The translations under genes were made by a program, and so were the position numbers. Shown piece after piece: positions 1 to 5,932 of a stretch of DNA of 7,355 bases. The DNA comes from Flavobacteriia bacterium. Lineage in GTDB: Bacteria; Bacteroidota; Bacteroidia; Flavobacteriales; Flavobacteriaceae. The number at the start of each line of letters is the position of its first letter. Position 1 is the first letter of the stretch. The notes beneath the pieces were generated by a model. It was not told the DNA's origin. It made no database searches and worked only from the letters and a program-made list of their open reading frames with translations. Where the stretch lies: contig DAOUPQ010000093.1 of the NCBI GenBank assembly GCA_030626085.1, positions 1 to 7,355 on the forward strand, read 5' to 3'.

Positions 1-182
1 TAGAAGGAATTGAAAAAGTTTTAATAGGTATGAATAAGCGTACAGGTGAAATTTCACAAATGCATTTGGCCATAAATGATCTAAAAGAAAATTATGATGA
101 TTTTGAAAATGATTTTAAATTATTTTTTGAAAAATTGCGTATTTTTTCGGCTGATAAATTAAAGGAAATAAGAAATAGTTAA
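1..182 (+). CDS. 3' end of an unidentified protein (5' end outside window)
   Basis: An open frame enters from the left edge (first full codon at 3) and ends with TAA at 180-182. It encodes the last 59 residues, beginning EGIEKVLIGMNKRTGEIS and ending KLKEIRNS. The tail is rich in Lys, Glu, Asp and Phe and looks helical (about residues 25-59 of the fragment). It has no Cys, no membrane segment and no motif I can place. The TGE-x-x-x-x-H pattern faintly recalls a strand of hotdog thioesterases, but that is too weak to name the protein. The other two plus frames are broken by stops within the first 25 bases, so this is the only frame that can be coding. Its stop lies only 4 bases before the frame of the gamma-glutamyltranspeptidase relic. 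Fairly sure it is a real gene end; function unknown. Confidence 0.6.
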   Translation, partial: EGIEKVLIGMNKRTGEISQMHLAINDLKENYDDFENDFKLFFEKLRIFSADKLKEIRNS

Positions 183-186
183 TTAA

Positions 187-333
187 ATTGAGACAAGTAT
201 AAAAATAACTAAGCTTAAGATAATAATAGTTATACCCGATGGAAGATTAGAAGGAGGGGCTGATCCTCGTGGAGATGATCAGGCAGTGGGTTTTTGGGGT
301 GAATTTTATTTGCAATATAAATATTTGATATAA
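187..333 (+). pseudogene. ggt: C-terminal relic of gamma-glutamyltranspeptidase
   Basis: The frame from 187 (just after an in-frame TAA at 184-186) to TAA at 331-333 encodes about 48 residues. The core is IIIVIPDG (about 217-240) followed by LEGGADPRGDDQAVGF (247-294). This matches the extreme C-terminus of the small subunit of gamma-glutamyltranspeptidase, where a strand is followed by a (D/N)G-x-L-x-G-(A/G)-(A/S)DPRG turn and the protein usually ends near 'GF' or 'GY'. The large subunit, the autocleavage/catalytic Thr and the rest of the small subunit are all absent; the sequence upstream belongs to another frame and protein. No credible start codon or leader precedes it. Twelve extra residues (WGEFYLQYKYLI) follow the usual end; TGG at 295-297 stands where a TGA stop could once have been. 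I read it as a decayed remnant. A small expressed ORF is possible but unlikely. Confidence 0.65.
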
Positions 334-338
334 CAGAA

Positions 339-369
339 GACCTGCAAGGTTTTAAACACATTACAGGTC
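339..369. repeat. Imperfect palindrome after ridA, possible bidirectional terminator
   Basis: GACCTG at 339-344 pairs perfectly with CAGGTC at 364-369. Inside, AA/TT (346-347 with 361-362) and GT/AC (349-350 with 358-359) also pair, with single mismatches between them. The left arm, GACCTGCAAGGTTTT, resembles arms of palindromic intergenic elements that I recall as common in Flavobacterium-like genomes; here the right arm is degenerate. It lies 33 bases past the ridA stop on the minus strand and just after the ggt relic on the plus strand. It could therefore end transcription from either side, although no strong T-tract follows on either strand. Confidence 0.4.
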
Positions 370-401
370 ATAAATTATAATACTGAATGATAATTTAAAA
401 A

Positions 402-782
402 CTACCTAACAGCAATTACTGAAATTTCTACATTAACATTTTTAGGTAAAGCCGCAACCTGAACTGTTTCTCGAGCCGGAGCTATAGCTTCGTCAAAATA
501 TGATCCGTAAACTGAATTTATAGCAACGAAATCATTCATATCAGTAATAAAAATAGTTGATTTTACAACATTCTCAAAAGTCATATCTACAGCAGTTAAA
601 ACAGCTTTTAAATTTATCATTACTTGCTGAGTTTCATCTGTAATATTTTCAGTAACCAAATCACCTGTTTCAATATTTAAAGCAATTTGACCCGATACGT
701 ATAGTGTATCATTTTTAAGTACGGCTTGATTATAAGGACCAAGTGGTGCTGGTGCATTTTTAGTTTCGATTATACGTTTCAT
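402..782 (-). CDS. ridA: RidA family enamine/imine deaminase
   Basis: This is a 126-residue protein, the normal full length for the YjgF/YER057c/UK114 (RidA) family. Family members hydrolyse reactive 2-aminoacrylate and related enamine/imine intermediates released by PLP enzymes, act in the cytosol and form trimers with active sites between subunits. Visible hallmarks are APLGPYNQA at about residues 12-20, the VSGQI strand at 29-33, and the C-terminal signature PARETVQVAALPKNVNVEIS at about 102-121. In it, Arg104 corresponds to the substrate-binding Arg of E. coli RidA (R105) and Glu119 to E120. The Cys common in the 'ARxCxxV' stretch is replaced by Thr106, a variation I consider normal in the family. 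It starts with ATG at 782 and ends with TAG at 402. It lies 50 bases downstream of lptD on the same strand with no promoter match in the gap, so co-transcription with lptD is likely. Confidence 0.95.
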   Translation of the reverse strand: MKRIIETKNAPAPLGPYNQAVLKNDTLYVSGQIALNIETGDLVTENITDETQQVMINLKAVLTAVDMTFENVVKSTIFITDMNDFVAINSVYGSYFDEAIAPARETVQVAALPKNVNVEISVIAVR

Positions 783-832
783 AATGTTAATTTTATAATT
801 AAGTTTTAATGTTTAAAAAATAAATATGTTTT

Positions 833-3484
833 TTAGAACAGTCTCTTATCAGGTACATTTCTTTTGTCATATTTCAAGTCGCTAAGTGCTGATGATTTCA
901 CTCCAATAAAGAAATAATAAGTTGCTCTGTCTCCAAAAGGTACCCAGTTGAAACTAAAATGCCAACTGTCAAGATCACGTTCAAAGCGAAGTTGAGTATA
1001 GGTAATACCTTTATCTTTAAAATCATAACCCGAAGAGATGCCAACATGCCATTTTGGAGAAAATTCCAGATCTCCTGTTACTTGAAGTGAATTGGTAGAA
1101 ATTTGACCATCTCCTCTTGAATTGTTATAATTTAATGAATAGCGAAAACTTAAATTCCATGGCATAGCCGTATTGTAAAGTTTAGCAATTTTTACTTCAT
1201 CTTTTTTTGAACTGTTCAGGTCGCGACTTTTACTGGTAATACTTTTGCCAAACATTGCATCGGATGAAGATCGATCAGATTGGTCTTTATTTTTTTGATC
1301 ACTTTGTTTGGTTTTATTTTTTCCAATTTCTTTACTAGAAATGGCGTAGTTAGCACTCATACCGGCATTTACAAGTCTTAATAAACTTCCTCCATTACTA
1401 ATATTGTATTCATTAATTCTAGAGCCGTTTGCATTAATAGCGTATGGATCCATACTTGCATTAAAATTAATGTTTAATTTGTTATTAAAGAGTACTGTTC
1501 CTGCAGTCATTCTTACCGGACTCCAATTTAAGGAGTCGAGTGCCATATTATAACTTGTAGAAAAATTAAGATTGTTAAGCAGCATTACTTTTTTGCTTTT
1601 ATCATCCTCTTCGTCTTCTTCACTATCTTTATCCATTACTTTGGCTTCAAATGAATTGTTTAATGATAAACCAACGCTGTTTAGTTTGCCTTTGGAAGGA
1701 CCTCCAAACATTCCGTTTTGAAATTTATTGTATTCTTTTAGGTCTTCCGGATCTAAACTTGCCTGGTATTCATCCCAATAAAATCCAAAATCAGGACGAT
1801 AAATTAGCGCTGCAGAAGGTCGCATGGTATGCCTTATAGCTTTTAATCTACCCTTTTTAAAATTATACATTCCATACAATGTAGTAGAAGCTGATACATT
1901 TGCTGAATATTCTCTAAAAGTTGAGAAACCTTGTATGGTATCGGTTACAACTTCCTCAATTGATGGATCCCAATTTTTTTCAATAGTTTTAAAATACCAA
2001 ATATCTTTATAGGTCATGTTGGGAGATATTGTAAAATATTTGAATGCTTTCATATTGGTACCTATTGAAACATTATGTTGCACACCGGATTGTGCATTAT
2101 CCAATGCATTGGATGAAAACAGCTCTTCGCCAGTTGTGGAGATTCGGTTTTGAGCATTCATATTATAGGTTAAACCAATATTTTGGATAACATTTTTTTT
2201 GGCTCCTGATTTAGGGGCAAAAGGATAAATTCTATCCATATTTACTTGTAATGAAGGTAGATTTATATCAACCCTATCGGTATTTGTATTTTGAGTATGA
2301 GTTACAGAAGCGTTTAAATTAAAGGGCGTGCCAACAAACTTTTTATAATAATTTACAGAGGAGCTAAAAGTATTGACCAAATAAAATGGTGAACTCATTT
2401 CATTTAAAGATTGTTTAAAAAAGTTGCTGCTACCAAAATTTACAGATGCTGAAAACCTAGAATTCGGATTTGCTTGAGAAGCCTGGCTATGAGACCATCG
2501 TACAAAAAAATTGGTAGATTTACTGTAGTCGGGAAAACCAAGCTGACTATTGATAAGGTTTTCATATCGAAAACTAAAATTTCCGGTAAATTTATATCTT
2601 ACTGAATAATTTGATTCAGTTCTGAGTCCCCAACTTCCATTGGTATAAATATCTCCAAGAACGGCCAGATCTAAATAATCATTGATGGCAAAATAATAAC
2701 CTCCATTTTGCAAAAAATATCCTTGATGGTTGTTTTGACCCCAGGTTGGTATTAAAAAACCTGAAGCTCTTCCTTTTGTAATGGGCGCATAAAAAAACGG
2801 CAAAAAAAGTGGTGTTGGAACATCAGCAATAACAAGATGACTCATTCCACCTACAATTTTACTATTGGCTACCATTTTAATATTATTTGTTTGGATATAA
2901 TAATCGGGTTTGTCTTTTTGTGAAGTGGTAAACCGGGCTCTGTTTACATAATAAGTAGAATCGTTTTCTTTTTTTGTTAATTGACCAGTGATTATAATAC
3001 CCTGTTGCTCAGTCTTTGATTGATAGATCAAGGCCTTTTCGGTTCTAAAGTTATAAATTAGAGAATCTTGTTCACTTTGTTGATTGCCTTGTTTAAACTG
3101 TGGTTTTTGAGTATAGTTTCCTAAACTATCAACAATTCCTTTGGCAAAAGCCAGACTGGTTTTATAATCAATAATAATCTGCCCTGCTTTAAGTTCGATG
3201 TCCTTATAAAACAATTCAGCTTGGTTGTATAAAACAACCCTTTCGTTTATAAAATCATTTTCAACATAATCTAACGCTTTATGACGGATATTATCTTCTA
3301 AATACTCTTTGGTAACCATAATACTATCAGATTTGATAGTATCTTGCTTTTTAATTGCAATACTATCATCATTCTTCGAAGAATTTTTGTTGGGATCATT
3401 TGGGTTTTTTTGTGAATAACCCATCATAATTCCAAAACAAAAAATAAAGAATATATAAACTATGTACCTTATATTTGTATGCAA
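833..3484 (-). CDS. lptD: LPS-assembly outer-membrane protein LptD (Bacteroidota type)
   Basis: This 883-residue protein resembles the outer-membrane translocon that inserts LPS into the outer leaflet. Residues 1-24 form a signal peptide (hydrophobic core YIVYIFFIFCFGI, then MMGYSQ), followed by a polar linker to about 55. An OstA/LptA-like beta-jellyroll spans about 70-215. The conserved junction into the barrel follows: PLFLPFFYAP at 225-234 and ASGFLIPTWG at 240-249. From there to the end, alternating aromatic strands fit the 26-strand barrel. Two likely loop insertions stand out: an acidic run DSEEDEEDD near 620 and a Lys/Gln/Ser/Asp-rich stretch at about 716-745. The mature protein has no cysteine, whereas E. 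coli LptD depends on disulfides. The start is TTG at 3484: the first in-frame ATG codons (M20, M21) would remove the signal peptide. In-frame codons stay open about 50 bases further upstream, so a slightly longer N-terminus cannot be excluded. First gene of a probable lptD-ridA unit. Confidence 0.9.
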   Translation of the reverse strand: MHTNIRYIVYIFFIFCFGIMMGYSQKNPNDPNKNSSKNDDSIAIKKQDTIKSDSIMVTKEYLEDNIRHKALDYVENDFINERVVLYNQAELFYKDIELKAGQIIIDYKTSLAFAKGIVDSLGNYTQKPQFKQGNQQSEQDSLIYNFRTEKALIYQSKTEQQGIIITGQLTKKENDSTYYVNRARFTTSQKDKPDYYIQTNNIKMVANSKIVGGMSHLVIADVPTPLFLPFFYAPITKGRASGFLIPTWGQNNHQGYFLQNGGYYFAINDYLDLAVLGDIYTNGSWGLRTESNYSVRYKFTGNFSFRYENLINSQLGFPDYSKSTNFFVRWSHSQASQANPNSRFSASVNFGSSNFFKQSLNEMSSPFYLVNTFSSSVNYYKKFVGTPFNLNASVTHTQNTNTDRVDINLPSLQVNMDRIYPFAPKSGAKKNVIQNIGLTYNMNAQNRISTTGEELFSSNALDNAQSGVQHNVSIGTNMKAFKYFTISPNMTYKDIWYFKTIEKNWDPSIEEVVTDTIQGFSTFREYSANVSASTTLYGMYNFKKGRLKAIRHTMRPSAALIYRPDFGFYWDEYQASLDPEDLKEYNKFQNGMFGGPSKGKLNSVGLSLNNSFEAKVMDKDSEEDEEDDKSKKVMLLNNLNFSTSYNMALDSLNWSPVRMTAGTVLFNNKLNINFNASMDPYAINANGSRINEYNISNGGSLLRLVNAGMSANYAISSKEIGKNKTKQSDQKNKDQSDRSSSDAMFGKSITSKSRDLNSSKKDEVKIAKLYNTAMPWNLSFRYSLNYNNSRGDGQISTNSLQVTGDLEFSPKWHVGISSGYDFKDKGITYTQLRFERDLDSWHFSFNWVPFGDRATYYFFIGVKSSALSDLKYDKRNVPDKRLF

Positions 3485-3504
3485 TATTTTAAATACTATT
3501 TTTG
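3474..3504 (+). promoter_or_regulatory. Bacteroidota-type promoter for the amidase gene
   Basis: TTTG at 3474-3477, a 19-base spacer, then TATTTTTG at 3497-3504 match the Bacteroidota primary sigma consensus (TTTG or TTG at -33, TAnnTTTG at -7). Transcription would start near 3510, leaving a leader of roughly 60 bases to the TTG start at 3571, or about 120 to the GTG at 3634. The upstream box lies inside the first codons of the divergent lptD gene. Both boxes are intact and correctly spaced, so this is the best promoter in the window. Confidence 0.6.
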
Positions 3505-3530
3505 TAAAAAAATGTGTAATTATTAATTTA

Positions 3531-3538
3531 CAAACTTA
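3531..3538 (-). promoter_or_regulatory. Candidate -7 element for lptD
   Basis: On the minus strand 3538-3531 reads TAAGTTTG, an exact TAnnTTTG match. It would place the transcript start near 3525, about 40 bases before the lptD TTG start, which is a sensible distance. The expected TTTG/TTG box about 19 bases upstream (around 3556-3564) is missing; only a T-rich stretch is present. The position is good but the support is half that of the opposing promoter. Confidence 0.4.
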
Positions 3539-3570
3539 CGGATATTTTTTAAGCAGGATAAAATAAAAAT

Positions 3571-4740
3571 TTGTTAAAAAAAAGTAAGGAACATTTTTTT
3601 ATTAGTTTAATAATAATTAAAAAAAATAAAAGGGTGAATCATAAAAGTGTTGAATTAAAAGTTTCTTTAAAACTTATCTATTTAGTGTTTTTTTTATTTT
3701 TAATCAATCCAAACACAGTTTTAGCACAAGATAAATTTGTAGTAGTTTTAGATGCAGGTCACGGTGGAAAAGACCCGGGAAGACCTGCAAAAAACATTAG
3801 TGAAAAAGAAATAGCTTTAAAAGTTGTTTTGTTAATCGGTAAATATCTGGCAGTAAAAAAAGATATTAAGGTTGTTTATACACGTAAAAAAGATGTTTTT
3901 ATTGATTTAAAAGAACGTGGAAAAATTGCTAATGATGCAAATGCAAATTTATTTGTTTCTATACATTGTAATGCGCATCATACTCAAGCTGAAGGAACTG
4001 AAACTTATGTTTTGGGTTTACATGCAAATAAACAGAATTTTGAGGTTGCCAAACATGAAAATTCAGTAATCTTTTTAGAAGATAATTATCAGGAAAAATA
4101 CGAAGGGTTTGATCCTAATTCTCCGGAAGCAGTTATTGGTATGACATTAATGCAAGAAGAATTTTTAGATGAAAGTTTATTAGTAGCAAGCTATATTCAG
4201 GATAATTTTACCAATGTGTTAAAACGTAAAGATCGTGGTGTAAAACAAGCGGGTTTTGTTGTTTTGCATCAAACTTATATGCCAAGTGTTTTAATAGAGA
4301 CAGGTTTTATGACCAATAAAAATGAAGGTAAATTTTTAGCTTCAAAAAGCGGACAAGAAAAAGTGGCAAGATCAATAGCCAATTCAATTTTAAATTATAA
4401 AAAACATCTAGATGATAATACAGTTGTTGATGTTCCAGTAATTAAGGAAGAACCAGTTCAAAACAAAGTGTTTCCGGGAGTTGATTTTAAAGTTCAAATA
4501 GCATCAAGTAATAAAAAAGTCCCATTAAAATCCTATAATTTTAATGGTTTAAAAGGAATAGAAAGAGTTAAGGTTCAAAGAACCTATAAATATTATTATG
4601 GTACGACATCCGATTTTGATCAAATTTCTAAATTTAAAAAAGAAGCTAAAGGAAAAGGATATCCTACAGCATTTGTAGTTGCTTTTAAAAATGGAAAAAA
4701 AGTATCGGTAAATGAGGTTTTAAAACAATCATCAAACTAA
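3571..4740 (+). CDS. Secreted N-acetylmuramoyl-L-alanine amidase (Amidase_3) with SPOR-like C-terminal domain
   Basis: This zinc amidase cleaves the bond between N-acetylmuramic acid and L-Ala in peptidoglycan, in the periplasm, typically during cell separation. Numbering from TTG at 3571 (389 residues), the catalytic domain spans about 55-280. Zinc ligands are His64 in VVLDAGHGGKD, Glu78 in SEKEIAL and His132 in SIHCNAH; the catalytic Glu243 lies in SVLIETGFMTN. The segment between His132 and Glu243 is enlarged (FEVAKHENSVIFLED and FDPNSPEAVIG), as in Bacteroidota relatives. After a linker, residues 305-380 (FKVQIASS ... KGKGYPTAFVV) resemble a divergent SPOR peptidoglycan-binding fold. The signal peptide lies at about 30-52 (LKLIYLVFFLFLI, cleavage after VLA). 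The start is uncertain: no in-frame ATG precedes the signal, and GTG at 3634 gives a cleaner, shorter N-terminus, although TTG 3571 has AGGA 12 bases upstream. Followed after 54 bases by an MCE gene, probably one operon. Confidence 0.92.
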   Translation: MLKKSKEHFFISLIIIKKNKRVNHKSVELKVSLKLIYLVFFLFLINPNTVLAQDKFVVVLDAGHGGKDPGRPAKNISEKEIALKVVLLIGKYLAVKKDIKVVYTRKKDVFIDLKERGKIANDANANLFVSIHCNAHHTQAEGTETYVLGLHANKQNFEVAKHENSVIFLEDNYQEKYEGFDPNSPEAVIGMTLMQEEFLDESLLVASYIQDNFTNVLKRKDRGVKQAGFVVLHQTYMPSVLIETGFMTNKNEGKFLASKSGQEKVARSIANSILNYKKHLDDNTVVDVPVIKEEPVQNKVFPGVDFKVQIASSNKKVPLKSYNFNGLKGIERVKVQRTYKYYYGTTSDFDQISKFKKEAKGKGYPTAFVVAFKNGKKVSVNEVLKQSSN

Positions 4741-4794
4741 ATTGTTTTTACTCAAATAAAATATTTGTAATTTCGCTAAAAATAAATATATATT

Positions 4795-5754
4795 TTGAAA
4801 ATATCAAGGGAAATTAAGACAGGAGTTATTGCAGTAGCTATCATTATGCTTTTTATCTGGAGTTATAGTTTTTTAAAGGATAGTAGTTTTACTGACAAAA
4901 CTCGTACTTTTTATGCAGAATATTCCAATGTGCAAGGAATGATCCCAACTAGTCCGGTTCTAATAAATGGATTGAAAGTTGGAAAAATAGCGGATATAAC
5001 TTTCCATCCTACCAAAAAAGGTGTATTAGTTGCTCATATTGAATTGAGTAACGATATAAAATTCTCAAAAAATAGTATAGCTCAAATTTTTAGTCCTGAT
5101 TTTATCAGTGGAAAATCCTTAAAAATTGATTTGGCACTAGATGGTGCAGAAATTGCTAGAAAAGGTGATACGCTAATTGGAAGAGCTGATGTTGGTATAT
5201 TAGGAATGATCAATGAACAAATTGCTCCTTTACAAGCTAAAGTCGAGAGTTTTATAGTTAATTCTGATACAGTTATGAAAAATATTAACAATGTATTGGA
5301 TGTGAAAAATCAAAAAAACATTGAAAAATCTCTTGAAAATTTGAATCTTACATTAGAAAAATTTAAAGAAATTTCTTATAAAGCTGATAGAATTATTAAA
5401 GATAATAACATTAAAATTGACAGTATTTTTGATTATGCTAACAGGTCTATGCGTAGTTTTTCTCAAATGGCAGATTCATTACAAAAAGTTGATTTAGCAG
5501 CAACAGTAAAAAAATTACAATATACTTTAGATGGGGTGAATCAAGTTTTGGACAGTATTCAAAATGGACAGGGTACTTTAGGAAAATTGGTTAACGATGA
5601 AGTCTTATACAAAAATTTAGAAGGATCCTCAAAAGAGCTTGAAGAACTATTACGTGAAATGAAAGAACATCCCAAACGCTTTGTGCATTTTTCAGTATTT
5701 GGCAAAAAAGATGCTACTTATCAGGAATCAGAAGAACCCAAACCACCCAAATAG
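4795..5754 (+). CDS. MlaD/MCE-domain lipid-transport protein
   Basis: This 319-residue, single-pass inner-membrane protein faces the periplasm. It is the substrate-binding part of MCE (Mla-type) ABC transporters that move phospholipids between the two membranes. Residues 10-27 (GVIAVAIIMLFIWSYSFL) form the membrane anchor. The MCE domain spans about 36-115 and shows VLINGLKVGKI at 55-65 and ISGKSLKID at 104-112. Residues about 140-250 are helical and coiled-coil-like. A conserved-looking C-terminal block, GQGTLGKLVNDE at 258-269, is followed by a second helix and KRFVHFSVFG (294-303), which I recognise from Bacteroidota MlaD proteins. A charged, proline-ended tail closes it. The start is TTG at 4795: the next in-frame ATG (M18) lies within the membrane segment. 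No permease, ATPase or other Mla gene is in the window, so its partners must be elsewhere. The 54-base gap to the amidase has no well-formed promoter, which favours co-transcription. Confidence 0.92.
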   Translation: MKISREIKTGVIAVAIIMLFIWSYSFLKDSSFTDKTRTFYAEYSNVQGMIPTSPVLINGLKVGKIADITFHPTKKGVLVAHIELSNDIKFSKNSIAQIFSPDFISGKSLKIDLALDGAEIARKGDTLIGRADVGILGMINEQIAPLQAKVESFIVNSDTVMKNINNVLDVKNQKNIEKSLENLNLTLEKFKEISYKADRIIKDNNIKIDSIFDYANRSMRSFSQMADSLQKVDLAATVKKLQYTLDGVNQVLDSIQNGQGTLGKLVNDEVLYKNLEGSSKELEELLREMKEHPKRFVHFSVFGKKDATYQESEEPKPPK

Positions 5755-5762
5755 TTAATAAG

Positions 5763-5785
5763 TATTTAAAATATTTTTTTAAATA
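5763..5785. repeat. AT-only inverted repeat after the MCE gene, weak terminator candidate
   Basis: TATTTAAA at 5763-5770 is the exact reverse complement of TTTAAATA at 5778-5785, with a 7-base loop. It begins 9 bases past the MCE stop codon. All eight pairs are A-T, so the hairpin is weak and could be chance in such AT-rich DNA. Its position and the following 147-base gap make an operon end plausible. The rest of the gap (5786-5932) shows no coding frame and no TTTG/TAnnTTTG promoter on the plus strand. Confidence 0.25.
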
Positions 5786-5932
5786 ATTGTTTCAAACATT
5801 CATTATTTTATTAGTTTTATCTTTAATTTTTAGTAATTTTATAAGGTTGATAATTAATAGACCTTTTATTATTATTGAGATCAAATATAAGTAGTTCAAT
5901 ATCAAATAGTAAATTATAGAAAAAACTATTAC

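Noticed and set aside
787..802. TTAATT/AATTAA hairpin between lptD and ridA
   Set aside because: Six A-T pairs around a 4-base loop are expected by chance in DNA this AT-rich, and the site overlaps the ridA leader.
1651..2012. Two overlapping 62-codon plus-strand frames inside lptD
   Set aside because: They lie opposite a strongly supported LptD frame, overlap each other, and show no motif or leader; they are shadows of the minus-strand gene.
4764..4797. Possible promoter for the MCE gene (TTTG 4764-4767, TA-N3-TTTG 4789-4797)
   Set aside because: The -7 box has one base too many and overlaps the TTG start codon, so transcription would begin inside the coding region.
5082..5291. Minus-strand 69-codon frame inside the MCE gene
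   Set aside because: It is antisense to the conserved MCE domain and has no promoter or recognisable protein features.
5882..5889. Minus-strand TATATTTG promoter-like box in the gap before the Fe-S gene
   Set aside because: It would transcribe antisense into the 3' end of the MCE gene, no minus-strand gene follows, and no matching -33 box was seen.
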